Shown here: one piece after another, positions 1 to 12,241 of the stretch
Layout of the letters: every line of letters starts with the position of its first letter
Position numbering within the stretch: position 1 is the stretch's first letter
Assembly (NCBI GenBank): GCA_038503035.1
Contig: JAVSML010000032.1
Span: forward strand, 62,001 to 126,000
Reading direction: 5' to 3'
Length of the DNA: 64,000 nt
DNA from: Crocodylus rhombifer
Taxonomy: Eukaryota > Chordata > Crocodylia > Crocodylidae
The notes under the pieces: generated by a model
Told to the model about the DNA's origin: nothing
What the model saw: only the letters and a program-made list of their open reading frames with translations
Databases searched by the model: none
Made by a program: the position numbers and the translations under genes

Positions 1-2150
1 TTGTGCTCTCAAACCCATTTCTAGTAGATAGAACTGACCATACAAAAAACAACCCTTAACACTGGTTAGCATGTTTACTGAAAAAGTTGAGGTTTTTCTA
101 CTCAGGGAAATAGACTACCATAACTAGATATGGTAGGGTAATAATACTGCTATAGTCATACCACTGTAACTCCTTCTGTGGACACACTCCGGAATAAGAT
201 TTCATTTCTCTATTTTAACTTGCATCATTTTAACAAGAATATACAATAAACAGGAAAAAACTTATACCCAGGTAATGTATAGCAAATATCTCCATGTGCA
301 TAGGAGCCTAGGACTGGAGGGGTATAAAGAATGAACTCTCTCACATCTTCCATTGCTTGCTCTGTCTCTTGACCACAAGTTTCCTGCTCTGTGGATGAAA
401 ATAGAACAACAATCTCCAACCCAGCAACACTAATGTGCACTACATTCATTCAGTAACGTAAGACTGGTAAGTTAACAAGATCGGATTCAGTTGAAATGGG
501 CTCTCCAAACCATTAATGACAATATATCAATTGTCATTAAAATGTGGCACTATTCCTATGTTTAAGACACTATGGCAGCCTGAAAAGCTTCTGTAGCACC
601 AGTGGAAGGTAGAGCAGACAGCATGAATGGCAACAGCTCCAGGCAGAAGCTACTAGCAGTTGAAAACATTTGCTCCCAAGCAAATTTTAGTCTGAGATGT
701 AGCAGCCACTACAGCCTGATTGTGCTGTGTTCTATCAGTTGGTGCAGAAAAAGGTGAGAATGGCCTTGTCATGCATCTGTCTGCTAATACAAACACTCCC
801 TTCTGCCCCAACCATGGGGGCCTCCTGCATGGATGTGCAAGAGGTTATCTAAACCCTTTTTCTCACTCTCACTTTTTTACAAGGCTGCCTGCACCCTCAG
901 TGACTTACATGGCTATGATGTAATTGCTAAAGATGTCAGTTTTGTAAGGTGTAGATTATCTAAGCCTAAAACAAATCTGGAGAATTTGGGAAACTACCTA
1001 CATTCTGTGTAGTTGTCACAATCTGTTTATACATGCTTCTGAGTGCTTTTCAAGGAAGTCTCCCAAGAAAAATAGTCTGTCACTGACCCTTGCTAAAAGA
1101 AACACAAGCGCTTCATACTAAAATCAATCTTCAATATACAGGGCAGATAACAGGGGTGGAAAATTGCATAGGAGAGGCTCTTCTCCCTTCTCCAAACATG
1201 TGCTGACAAAAATCATTTCTCTTGGAAAAACTCCTCCAGGCATTACTCTATTCTGCTAATTTCCCAAGACACCAATGGCCTCCTTGATCCATCTGGGGAG
1301 CAGTGTTTATGTGACTACAATGATACAAGGATGCCCCTAGCCTTCTTACGAAGTGCACCAGAGCTATACACTTGGACTTCCATTAGGAACATCAGGTATA
1401 AAGTCTGAAGTAGGGTTTGTTCACTTGGTGTTCTGTAGAAAAAATAACAGTGGCCTTTCAAAAGTGATATGGTCAAAGCCTTCCTCTTCTTTAGTGCACT
1501 TCACACCAGAGGGCAAAAACAAAACAAGTTAACTCACCAAGCAGTTTTAAGTCCATGCCCCTTTTTCACTCTGTGCCTGGTATAATCAGGTGTTTTTAAC
1601 CCTTTTGCTACAAATCCACAACTCTCGAAGGTCTTATCCACATTAAGCTTTGAGCCATCTTTGCTGAAGTGCCAGCCTACTTTAGTATCACATCTCTACA
1701 GGCCAAGGGACTAGTGTTTGAGCCATGTTTGCATGAAACAGCTTAAAAGCAAGTATATAAAACAGCTTCAGCAAATGTGGTGCACAGCAAGCATGCTGAT
1801 GAAAACAAAGACTGACAGATTCAAGCAATTGTTGGAATGTCCTGAGTCATTCACTGGAAGCAAGAGAGATTCACACTGCCTCACCAAACATCCATCTGCC
1901 TTCTTAATCAGGAAATATTGCTGAAGGATTTTTTCCATAAAAGAATACTGAAAACTAGCTTATCTGAACTATAGCAAACCTCCTCTTATTGGACACTGAC
2001 AGAAGTGATATTTGTCATGCAAGTGGTCCCCTGAAAGCGCTTTTCACTTGTGCCTTCACAGAAGTGCATGGCTGCAGAGCACTTTAAAAGTGCCTAATCA
2101 TGTGTCAAATTAAATCTCATCTAATGAGGGTTCAGGTGAAGGCGCTCCAA
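1..2150. other. AT-rich sequence, no gene recognised
   Basis: All frames are closed by frequent stops and the longest open stretches are under 80 codons with no family resemblance. No transposon ends, tRNA-like boxes or simple repeats stand out. A small palindromic patch near 2060-2100 (AGCACTTTAAAAGTGC) precedes the GC-rich hairpin that begins at 2153. Confidence 0.5.
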
Positions 2151-2152
2151 AG

Positions 2153-2362
2153 TGCTGTCTGCAGGATGGGAATGGGGAGAAGGGAAAGGAGGGAGCTTCA
2201 GGCTGGGGTTTGTCCAGCCTGAGCTGGAGGTGGGGGCAGGTAGATTGAAGCCCCCCCACCTTGTGGCCCCCTCTCAGCCCCCTCCTCCTCCAGCTCAGCC
2301 TGGGCAAACCTCAGCCTGAGCTCCCTCCCCCACTTCTTCCCCTTCCCATCCTGCAGACAGCA
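2153..2362. repeat. GC-rich long inverted repeat (hairpin)
   Basis: The left arm (2153-2236) starts TGCTGTCTGCAGGATGGGAA and ends GAGCTGGAGGTGGGGG. The reverse complement of 2278-2362 reads almost the same in the same order, with only a few mismatches and small indels over about 85 bases. The spacer is about 41 bases. A transcript of either strand would fold into a long, nearly continuous stem. The open frames on the minus strand here are by-products of stop-poor GC-rich sequence. It may be the core of a larger mobile element, because a small palindrome (GGCACTTTCTGTGAAGTGCC) lies on the right near 2475, but no target duplication was found. Confidence 0.8.
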
Positions 2363-2639
2363 CCAGAGCTGGGAGGGGGTGCAGGGGCAGGGTAGAGAGG
2401 CTGCAGGCCTCCCCACCCTACCCACAACCAAACAATGAACATCTGTTGGGTCAGGTGAGTCACTCTAACTCATGGCACTTTCTGTGAAGTGCCACGAGGT
2501 AGAGCAAGGAGCTGCACATCTGCCAGCGCCCTCTGTGACTTGGGCCCATATACTCCTCTTTACTTACACACATGCTAATCAGGCAGATTTAAAGTCATAG
2601 CTATGGAGAATCCCATCTCTGCTGTATCATGGGTGGATC

Positions 2640-3350
2640 TAGAATTTTGTAAAGGGAGGCGTGGGAACAGTGATTGGCACTGCATGGGTGGCTGCACCCC
2701 CACTCCCAACCTCTATCCCCACCCCCACAGGGAGGGCAGACCGGGCCACAGGAGCAGCAGCCAGGGACTTTGTAAGTCCCTGAATCAACTAAAAATCTCC
2801 CCCTGCTCTCAATACCCCACCCTTACCCCTCTATACACAGTGGCACCTCCCCTCCCCTCCCTTTTGCCCCCTCCCCATCTGCTGTTGCTATTGTCCATGG
2901 CAGGTCTGGGAGAGGATATAGCTCCACATCTACTCTTGCTCTACTCCTGCCCAACTGTGGGAGGAGCTGGGCTCAGTAGGGACAGTAGCAGAATGAGTAG
3001 CAGTTGGTGGGCTCCACCCCAGCTCCCAGACTTGCTCCCAGGCTGCCCTGGAACACCCTGGTGCTGGGAAGGGCAGGCAGGGAGAAGGAACCAATCCACT
3101 GGTGCCACTGCTACTATCCCCAGCTGAGTGGGATCAGCTCTGAAGTTCCCACCCACCCCATGTCAGCCAGGGACAGTAGCAGCAGTGGGCAGGGGAGGGG
3201 ACATGCTGCTAAGCATGGAGGGGAAGGGAGGGGGAAGGAATTCTTACCTGCTTCAGGGACTTAAAAAAGTCTCTAGCTGCTGTGCTTATGGCATGGTCTG
3301 AAAGAGGGGTGCAACCATACCAATGCACCCTCTGTTTCTGCCCTTGTGAT
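2640..3350. repeat. GC-rich block, possible degraded DNA transposon
   Basis: This C-rich and G-rich block stands out from AT-rich flanks. Its edges look loosely inverted: GGCACTGCATGGGTGGCTGC near 2678 resembles the reverse complement of GCAACCATACCAATGCACC near 3310. Internally there is a small palindrome around 2765-2785 (GGGACTTTGTAAGTCCC), and a related CAGGGACTTAAAAAAGTC recurs near 3253. The open frames of up to 174 codons are proline- and serine-rich low-complexity translations without domain features and are not called as genes. Confidence 0.35.
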
Positions 3351-5563
3351 GCCTCATTCCCCCTCTCCCTGGGACCTCACACAAGATCTGACAGAACATT
3401 GTGAAACTGTATGTCTAATAGTTTTGAGTCGATGGGCCAAGGTTAGAACCATTTTTTGAAGTCTCTTCTCCTTCCTAGATAGGTTTATGTTAAATCATCC
3501 TGAGGAGTCCTTCGGAGACATGCTGCTGTTGGTAAATCACCCCACACCTGCTTGACAGGTACACATAGCTAATGATCGCACACCTACTGAGGTGAAAGTG
3601 TCCAGAGGAGCACTCTAGAGTGGCCGGTCTTGTGAGGGGTAACCCTTCCTTACAGGACAGGGGACACCTCCACAGCAAATGACGGACACACTACTTCCAT
3701 CCCTTGAGAGGAGTGGTAGAAAGCATTAGATAGGCCTGCAGATTCCTGGGTCCCTTGCCCTCTGCCTTTGGGCGTCTTCCTTGGAATATGCCATCTGCTC
3801 CACAGAGCTTTCCTGTACTGAGCCCAAGGATTGCTGATTTGTGTTTGGCAAGGGGGTAGGATTTCAGTCAGGAAACCTCTGAACACTAACCAAACACTTT
3901 CAGAGTTTATTAGAGATGGCTCTGGCACAAATGAATCACGCTCAACCAAAAAAAAAACCCAGAACCATGGGTTTGGGTGGGGGCAAGTCCCTCCCTCCTT
4001 CCCCCTCCCCTCCCAGCACTTTGAATTTTGACTGTTTTGATTTTTAAAACATATGTTTAACAAATGTAGCTGTGATAATGAGGAACATGTCAATCTGCCC
4101 TATTTCCTGTTCAAATTTCCGCTTTCATTTCTGAAGTTCAAGTACATCCTGATCCACAGTAGATATCTGGGAGTGAATACAAAAGCGGTAGAGGGAAGAG
4201 AAGAGGGGGGAACACAGTGACAATGACTGTGACAATGACTCTGCGGCACAACGGCAGTGTAGTAAAAAATGGGGCAGATTCAGCAAATCCACCTTGCCAG
4301 TGATAAGCAGATTAAGTTCAAGAACCTGTTAAATCCTAAGGCCCCTCTGCACTGCCCTGGCAGTCTCAGATTGGCTTCTCAAACTATTTCCTCCTGGTTG
4401 CTAAGTGGATGACAAATATTCCTGTGGCCCTACCCCAACTCTCTACTTCTCTCCCCTTCTGCAATTGTGTTGACAATTATATCATATTTATCCAAGCATT
4501 AGGCATGAAAACTAAAACTTGCTCCAAATTACAGCCTGCTTCACGCATGGTCTCCACCCAGAACTGTCCTCTGTAACCTTCTAAATGGAGAATGACCACA
4601 CTTCACAATGATGACAACTGTGCTACATACCAGACTATATGAGGAGGCTAGGGGCTCACTCCTTCCACTCAACACTTTGGTTCAACAAGGGAGCAATCTG
4701 TACATGGAGAGGAAATGTGAGCCTTCAAACACAGCATGTATACAACACCCTACCACACACCACTGGTCACAGCTTCATAATTCTACCATATGTACCCTTC
4801 ATACTCTATTAGAAATGCTATGGCCCCAGTACAGTTAGTTACAGCCCTGTCAATCCATGCTTTCCTTGTTTATATCCATATAAAGTTAACCAGCTTCCTG
4901 GAGCAAAAGGAACATTTTGACTCATTAACTTGATGGCATATTATTCCTTATTAAACAACTGGAGTTACTTTGAGAAGCAATGTTTCTGCAAAATGAAAAG
5001 TTTATTATAGGGAATGTAAAAATCTCTTAGGGAAAGACACTGATTATCTAGTGTTATCAGAAATCATGTCAGTGGTTAAAAAATGCAGTATATAGCTATA
5101 CATCTTACTAGCCACACTATAGAAAAACAGTATTGATCACTTACAATATATAACAGAAAAAAGATGCATTGTCCAATGGTTGCAGCAGGCAGGATAGTCA
5201 GATGAAGGATGGAAATTCGACACTGGCAGAGACTGTCTTTGTTGGGAAATCTTATCCTGCTTAAACACAATTTTGGGGAGTTGAATTAGGTACCATAATG
5301 CTGACCAGAACTGAATGGTCAGTACAGATAAGGATAAGTCACATCCATCACTGTGTCACCTAGCCATAACAAATTTCGAGACCAATTGTCCTGTCAAGTG
5401 TTTAGCACCTTAGCTCTTGTCACAAATGCACATAATGCTAGCCAGGAAATGGAGTTATTCAATCCCTGTGATTCCCTGGTTCACGTCACCACCTTCTCAT
5501 AAACCAGCAGTAGTTCTAATGCCCCCTCTCCCCCCATCTGCATATGGTTAGTGAACATTCTTA
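3351..5563. other. Mostly unique sequence, no gene recognised
   Basis: Base composition is ordinary and no reading frame has recognisable protein features. A run of A with a neighbouring C-rich tract lies at 3940-4015. The stretch 4870-4990, with TTAAC and TTATTAAAC motifs, looks more like constrained non-coding DNA than repeat, but this is only an impression. Confidence 0.4.
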
Positions 5564-5907
5564 GGCTGCGAACAGATGTTGCATTTGTCCCTGGACAAGT
5601 TGTGCTTGTGCTAGTCCCATAATAGAAATATCCCAGGAGTGGCATACACACACGTGGCCCTTCTAATCAGGGTTTAGTGAGCAGCTGAATGCACTGCTGC
5701 TTTCCTGCCATTGATTCAATGATGCTATCACAGGAGAACTGTTCAGAAGTACTTTACAATATCCCAGGATAACCTATTAGTATTTCTTATCCCATGAATC
5801 TGTTTCGGATTTATCCCGGGACAGCAGACATGGCTGTCTGAATAACTGCACCTTGTCCCGGGATAACATAGTTTATCCCTGAACAAATGTGACACCTGTT
5901 TGTAGCC
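5564..5907. mobile_element. Non-autonomous DNA transposon (MITE-like), 344 bp
   Basis: The left end reads GGCTGCGAACAGATGTTGCA. The reverse complement of the right end reads GGCTACAAACAGGTGTCACA, and both continue with TTTGT. The interior contains repeated TATCCCGGGA / TCCCGGGATA motifs that add more inverted symmetry. There is no coding capacity. The flanks are TTA on the left and ATA on the right, which would suit a 3-bp duplication of the PIF/Harbinger kind, but that assignment is inference. A related terminal sequence (GGCTAGGAACAGACATG) begins at 17405. Confidence 0.6.
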
Positions 5908-8045
5908 ATAATGGCCATGCTCTTTCCAGGAGGATACATATAGCCCTTAGATGAATGCAGTGTTGAACACAGAAACTGGAATAATAGATCAGACTAATGA
6001 CTCACCTTGGCCTGAATCCACTTGGGCCGTGAGAGTGTAGCACCTCCTAAAGTCAGGCTACTTACTATTATGGGTTGAGATACCTAACTTCTGGCGCACA
6101 GGCTTGAAATGTTGTCCCTGTGATGAAAACATTTAAGGTGGCTAAAAAAATGAAAAGGGCAAGAATTTTTTAGGGTGATATCTTTTATTGGTCCAACTGC
6201 ATATTTGGTAATTTTCTCCTACATAATACTACAAACAGTATCAAAACACCTTTCTCTGGAGTATTGTTGTAATGTTATAGTAACTACCTAAAGGGAGCTG
6301 AGTCTGAAACAGAACTCCTGAATTTGAGCAAAAGCACTCAAAACCAGAGGCCAAACTGTTTTAGTTGAGTTTGCTGCTAACAGATTTTCCCCTGTCAAGC
6401 ATATTTTAAAGCACAAAGTATCACTACTGCATATAATTAATGAAAGGTGTACCAGGAACAATAAATAATGTAATAATATTCCAGGAATTATTTTTCTGGA
6501 AAATAAGGTGTAAGTAGAAAATATCAAGTTCCAAGAGTGAAAACCCTGTGGATGTATTATATAGAAAACTGAGCTCAGAGGCTACATCTTTTGCTTTTCA
6601 GTGGAGGGTTTTTCCTAAACTGAGCTGACTACAGTACAAGGAGATCAAGTGTCTCACCCAAGGTCACCCAGCAAGCCAGTGGATCAGATGGGATTACGGC
6701 ACTGCAAGATCCTTCCTGGTTTATAGACCTTCACTCTCAGCACCAGACCCCATGGCTCCTCATCAAAATGTGACCTGCTGAGATAAAAATACACACTATT
6801 AGTTAATTCTAGAACAACTGGACTGCAAAAGACTCTGAAGTAAGGCAGGGGTTTTTTTCTATAGGCTCTTTGAGTAACTCAGCCACCTTTTTTTTTGTTA
6901 TGCCTCTGATAATTTATTTCTGCAGGATGATTCCAAGAAGGTTTTGGCCCTGTGTCACCAACCTGCTTTGCAATGTAGTTAAAAATGAAAACTGGCAATG
7001 AAGACCAGCATACTAGTTAAATAAATCTACCTCACCAGGCAATCAATATTTCTGATAACCTCAGACAAAGTAATCACTTTGTTTCCATTCAGTAAAACAA
7101 TCTTCTACCCCACAAACCAAATTGTACAGCTCTCTCTTCTAACAGCATACCCTGGACTATGTTCCTTTAAAACAATTAATGTTATTCGTGGTTAATAAGC
7201 AATACATAAAATCTACAGTTTTTTTCATTACAGAACAAGACAGGGAGACCATTAAATGTAGTCTGATGGCATAAACCAGGTAAGAGTGACAAAGGCACTT
7301 AATTCTGTGTTCATTTCTACAACTTTTCATGTTTTAAGGTTTTAATGAATGAACTGTGTTTTTTTTCATTTTTGGTTATTAAGTGGACTCCACTGAAATG
7401 GGCTTCTAGTCTGAATTCCTTAATAAGAGTCTTTTGACCTGCAGCTAAACTATTAAATGTCCTGAATGATTAGTGAGATAATCGTTAATTTTACAGCACT
7501 GTTTCTGCAGCTTCAGCAGATACGACTCATTGCTGATGAGCCATGGATGTCCAGAATCCAGGTACATTCCCATTTAAATGAAAGTAAGAGTCAAAGGATG
7601 TTGAACTTCAGTGCTCCATAAGGACTCTCCTCAAGAGACATTATGTAGTGACCACAGAAACAGCTGATGTCATGATGTTTATAAATTTTTCAAGAAGATG
7701 TTTAAAATGTTCATTGATCAAAACTAATGCAGCCCACACGTCCTCACAGTGGCTTTCTGGAAATTGGGGATTGTCATTCCAACAGGAAAGTAATAAAAAG
7801 TGTATTCGGTGCAGTGGACTTTTACAGGAACAGCATGTGACATAAGCAGGAATTAGTGAACCCACTTCATGGCAGATAAGAGTGCTCATCACCTGTTAAA
7901 CACAGGCCAATGAAGTGCCTACATATGAATTGAGGGAAGATGAATTTTCAGAGACCAAAAGCAGTTCAAAGTAAAAGTTACCTTGACTTTCAGCTGTCTT
8001 TGGAGCATTTGAAAATCCCACCTTCAAAAGTCCAGCTTCAAGGGC
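5908..8045. other. Mostly unique sequence with a MIR-like relic
   Basis: No gene is recognised. Positions about 6637-6770 are listed separately as a MIR-like relic. The part 7140-7600 is AT-rich and has several homeodomain-type TTAAT/ATTA sites and a GACTCATTGCTGATGAG stretch, so it could be constrained non-coding DNA. Confidence 0.4.
6637..6770 (+). repeat. MIR/CORE-type SINE relic
   Basis: The core hallmark of MIR SINEs, a CCCAAGGTCACCCAGCAAG-type box, is seen at about 6657-6676. It is followed by a degraded run resembling the usual CAGTGGCAGAGCTGGGATT... arrangement and a C/A-rich tail. Such relics are common and old in amniote genomes. The ends are approximate because of divergence. Confidence 0.55.
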
Positions 8046-8210
8046 AACTTTTTTCTCTGTGCCTCAATTTCTTCATTCAAATATATATAACTAGTAACTA
8101 CTTCTGTACCTCATCAGGGATGTAGGGAGGCTTGTTCATATTTGTAAAGTAATTTAAGACCTCAGATAGAAGCTGATATAGAACGGGAAAGGATTATTAT
8201 TATTACAGGA
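8046..8210 (-). repeat. MIR/L2-like relic ending in ATT repeats
   Basis: Positions 8055-8075 (CTGTGCCTCAATTTCTTCAT) correspond to the usual CAGTTTCCCCATCTG box of MIR-type SINEs. Further on, TTTGTAAAGTAATTTAAGACCTCAGAT resembles the TTTGTAAAGCGCTTTGAG segment. The stretch closes with ATTATTATTATT near 8195, the usual tail of this relic in reptiles. It is strongly diverged, so the family name is tentative. Confidence 0.5.
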
Positions 8211-10850
8211 TCCTGTTTCCTGTGGTGGGGGTATTGTCCATTACAGGAATAAAGCTTTGCACTTCTCAGCTGTTGCTGCTTGTGCATGTTATGTAGCTTA
8301 GGATTCTCCATTTTTTCAGTCTATGAGTTAAGGCATTATTGATGATATTTTCAAAAGCATTCCCAACACACCACAAGGCAAACACATACATCCATTAACC
8401 TTAGCAGTAGCTGTACATCTAGGTAACACCCAGGAACACAAGCAGAAAATCTACCTCACTATGTCAGCACCATACTTGTGAGATGAAAGAAGCAAAGTAT
8501 TAAAAAATTGAAGCAACTGATTTTTTTTTCACCTTCTATTGGAGTTAGACACTCTAGTGAGGAGGAAGGCACCTGATGTGAAAAATGTCATAATTGGGCC
8601 TAATTAGCTTCTGTTTGCTGAGAGGGGTCCCCCCATCCTCCCTAGTCTGTGTGGTTTGGATGTTGCTGTTGCTAACACAACAAAGTGGTAGTGCACAAAA
8701 TCAGTGTGCTCAGAAGCACTGGAGGGTGTATATACAGACATACAGAGAATGCAGAATGATTCAAGCACAGGGAGATTTCTAGGTACCAAACTACAAAGTC
8801 TTTGGTGGAGGACTCTACTGCAGGCTTACCTCCACAAAAGCATTATGTAAAGAGTTATTTTATCTCAGCAATTTCCTTTAAAGGAAAATCAGGCTCCAAG
8901 TCTCTAGCAGTAATTAGTACCACCTTATCCCCATCTGTATGACCTCCCTGCAGAGCCTAGGACTGTTGTGGAAGAAACAAGCCTTGTCTACTCCAGCATG
9001 ACAAAGCCTGGCATCTAGGCAGGGTAGACAGCTCAGGAGATGCAGACCTTGAGAGTGACTTCTGAGCATGTACTCTAGGCTGCTTTGAGACATCCACGCT
9101 GTGTAGTTTTCAGACTTTTGTTCATTCAGAGCAGAAGTGATCAGGTAAGGAATATTCCCTCAATGGCTGTACAGACACAGGCCTCGGTTCATAGAAGACA
9201 GCTGGAAAAGGGTGGTGGTGAGTGCCTGCCCCAGATCCTCTGGTGTATCTTTAAAAGGCAATGGACCTACAGCTGATTGACACCAGCTGGGGAGCTGGCC
9301 CTTTGCCACAGAAATTACAAACTCCCCTCACCCGTGGTGTACAGGTCATAGTGTACAGGTCTGCAAAGAATCTGCCTTCAGCCCCCTGGCTTCCCTTGCT
9401 GATGCTGTCGTCCTTTTCATGTATTTCAGGAACCCATTAAGTAATTATAGACCAGCTCTGTTCAGCTAAACAAATGGTCATTAACTGCCTTTTCTGAACA
9501 CCAGGCAAAATAAGGGGCCAAGGAACAATTGAAGGAAGTGCACCAAACAGAAGCTTTTGCATTAATTATCACCGTTCACTACAGACGGAGAGAATGGGAG
9601 CTCCCTCCACTCCAAGCAGTGGATCCCACCCCAATGTACAGCCTCATCCTATGCTCATTGTTTTTATTGGGATTCTTGCCATTGACTTCAGAGGGAGAAG
9701 GATCAGGCCTTTAATCCCCATTTCCTCTTGGCCAAATGATCTGCAATGTATGCCAGGGACAGCTAAATGAAGGACTCCTGTTCCCAGAGCACTGGCAACA
9801 GCTCTTAACTCATAAGCTCAAGGTAATTGACTTTACAAGCCGGCTTTACCCATAGGCATCCTGGAGCAATCAATGATTGTGCTTTAATGAGTAGGAAGAG
9901 TGAAAAAAAATCTTCAAAAACTTTTGTAGAACATTCTAAGAAAAGCTTTCTACCTTTTCCACGCAAGGCAGTGATTAAAACCTGTGCATGCAAAACAGCA
10001 AGGAAGGATGTGTTGCTGAAGGTGCTTTTCTTTCTGTGAAAAAGAGATACCAACAGGAAAAGAAAAATGGTCACTGACACCTGGGAAGGATGATGCCAGA
10101 CTGTTTAAGGAAGCCACACTTTGGAGTTAAAGAGGAAGCCACACTTGGATGAACGAGTTTAAGATTCAGTATCCATAAAGTGTTGTCATCCACAAGGAAT
10201 AAGTGTGTAGGTGTAAAGGGCCTGAGTTCTGCAACCTAATGTGACAGAAGGACAGGGGATAGGCAGTCATATAAAAGCAAATTATGAAGTTAGAGGTAAA
10301 CTCGCCATATACTTTATCATGTTCTATTCTTTCTCCCAGACTTTATAGCAGAAGAAATCCATATTTTTCCATAAGGATTTTAAGGACAACTCCTTTTGAA
10401 AATGAAACAAAGACCCTGAAGCCTATGAGGTCTATGCACATGCATCAGATGCACACAATATGGTCCTTATGTAAAATGAAACTTTTCAGAGATTGTGTGC
10501 TTCATTACCCCTGATTCTAATCATAGAGCAGGACTTCATTGCTGCTCCGCACAGAGAGAACAAAAGGATCCTTTTTGCCTCAGGGAGCTAACAACAAGCC
10601 TAGAGACAGAAAGTAGATCCTGAGATGGGCAGGGAAGCCCAAGGAAGTACTCATAATCAGCAAGTAATGGTCAGCATGATAGGCAACTGTCTCAGCACAC
10701 CAGAAGCCTGGGTGTTGCCAAGTTTTTGTAGGCATCACAGCAAAGGAGAGAAATGAAATGGGTTTGCATAACTTCTGTGCACAAGGGACTGCTTTGAAAA
10801 AAGCATGAAAGTTTATTTGAAAGTTTCATCAGGTGATGTAGACTGATGTG
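8211..10850. other. Unique sequence, candidate conserved non-coding stretches
   Basis: No protein family resemblance is visible in any frame. The segments 9420-9560 and 9728-9960 are free of repeat signatures and dense in homeodomain-like words such as AATTAT, TTAATGAG and CAATCAATGATTG. This composition is often seen in vertebrate enhancers. The opposed open frames of 91 and 70 codons at 9805-10080 overlap each other on opposite strands and show no coding hallmark. Confidence 0.4.
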
Positions 10851-12233
10851 CAGGGATCCTGGTTTTCAGTGGTAAAAAATCACAAATTCCCTGATAAAAA
10901 TGCCCAAATCCATGGTTAAGATTAAGTGCTCTCACCGTCTCACTGGTATCTCTCCCCACCCACCCCCCTACTCCCACCCCCAGCCTCCCAGCCCTGCTTA
11001 TGCCCTTTGCCCCACACCCACAGCCCCTGCCCCCAGGCCTGCCAGAGAGGGGCCCCAGCTGCCAGGGCTATGGGGCTAGGGACCCAGGTCCACAGCCTGC
11101 CCCCAACTGAAGGCAGCAGCTGCTACAGCAGGAGCACAAGCCAGCTCTCCCCCGCTGCCTGCCTGCTGCAGGCTCGGGTGGGGCCAGCTCCCAATGGCAG
11201 CATGCACTCCCAGGGGGCAGGGGCAACCCATGCCCCCCAGATCTGTGTGGGGGTAGAGGCAGGATGGGTGTGCGCTGGCCCCATGCACAGAGAAAGCATG
11301 GCAAGGGCAGCACGGAGCTTGCAGCGGCAGGTAGCTGTAGTGCATGGCCCTGCTGTGCCCTGTTGCACCAGTTGCATGTGCTGCATTCCGGAGGGCCGGG
11401 GGGAGGGCAGCAGGGAGGGGAGCACAGTGTTTGCAGCCCAGGATTTGCAGCTGGCTTGGCACTATGGCTAGGGGAGGGTGGGTTTGCAGTGTCCCTGCTC
11501 CCAGCCAGAGTGCCTGGCCAGCTGCAAACCCTCCCTCCCAGCCAGAGAGTGCCCAAGCTGGTTGGAAGAGCAGGGAGGTTTGTAGTCAGCCAGGCACTCC
11601 AGCAGGGAGGGGGTTTGCAGCCTGCCCACTCCTGGCCACAGTGCTCAGCCAGCTGCAAACCCCCATGACTCCCAGCCAGCTGCAAACTGGAGTGCCCAGT
11701 TGGCTGCAAACCTCCATGCTCCCTCAGCCCCTGCCAGCTTGGGCACTTCCCGGCCAGTCACTCCTACCAGGAGGGGGGGTCTGCAGCTGGCCAGGAGTGG
11801 CAGGGGTTTGCAGCCAGCTGAGCACACTGGCCGGGAGCAGAGAGGCTGCAAACCCCCTCCCAGCTGGAGTGTCCAGCCAGCTGCAAACCTCCCCACTCCC
11901 TCTACCCCGGCCAGCTTCACCTCACCCAACCCTGCCCTGCAACCTCCAAGCCCCACTTACCTCCAGCAAGAACAGTGAATGTAAAGCAGCCTCCGGTAAG
12001 TGAGAGTGCTGGGCCCTGCCCTTCCCCCTCTCCCTCCCCCAGGGTCAGGGTTGGAACTTTCCTGCCCCTTTTGCAAACAGCTCTTGCAGGCTGGAACTCT
12101 GCCAGCCTGCAGCGCTCTTTGCAAAAGGGGGAAATCTGCGGGTTTCTCTTCTAAAGGGGAAAATCTATGTTTTCTCTGATAAAAATGTGGTTTTCTCTGT
12201 TTTTCTGTGGGAAACTGAAAACCCGGATCCCTG
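10851..12233. mobile_element. hAT-like element, 1383 bp, GC-rich cargo
   Basis: The left end is CAGGGATCCTGGTTTTCAGT and the reverse complement of the right end is CAGGGATCCGGGTTTTCAGT. The flanks CTGATGTG (10843-10850) and CTAATGTG (12234-12241) match at 7 of 8 bases, the duplication size expected for hAT transposons. Next to both ends lie AAATCACAAATT / GATAAAAATG type AT-rich subterminal tracts. The interior from about 10940 to 12060 is very GC-rich and contains no transposase-like protein, so the copy is non-autonomous. A short relative with the same ends lies at 47060-47276. Confidence 0.8.
11430..11910. repeat. Minisatellite-like GCCAGCTGCAAACC repeats
   Basis: Inside the hAT-like element the word CAGCTGCAAACC, or its complement GGTTTGCAGCTGG, recurs at irregular spacing of about 50-80 bases on both strands. 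Variants of CCTCCCAGCCAGAGTGCCC lie between the copies. Both orientations occur, so the block is partly palindromic. The low stop density explains several open frames of 100-219 codons here on both strands, which are not proposed as genes. Confidence 0.65.
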
Positions 12234-12241
12234 CTAATGTG

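Noticed and set aside
2603..3127. 174-codon frame on the plus strand
   Set aside because: Low-complexity translation of C-rich sequence. Overlaps other frames and shows no domain, promoter or splice context.
11068..12003. Open frames of 100-219 codons on both strands
   Set aside because: They overlap in up to five frames, lie inside the GC-rich cargo of a hAT-like element, and have repetitive Pro/Ala/Leu-rich translations with no domain.
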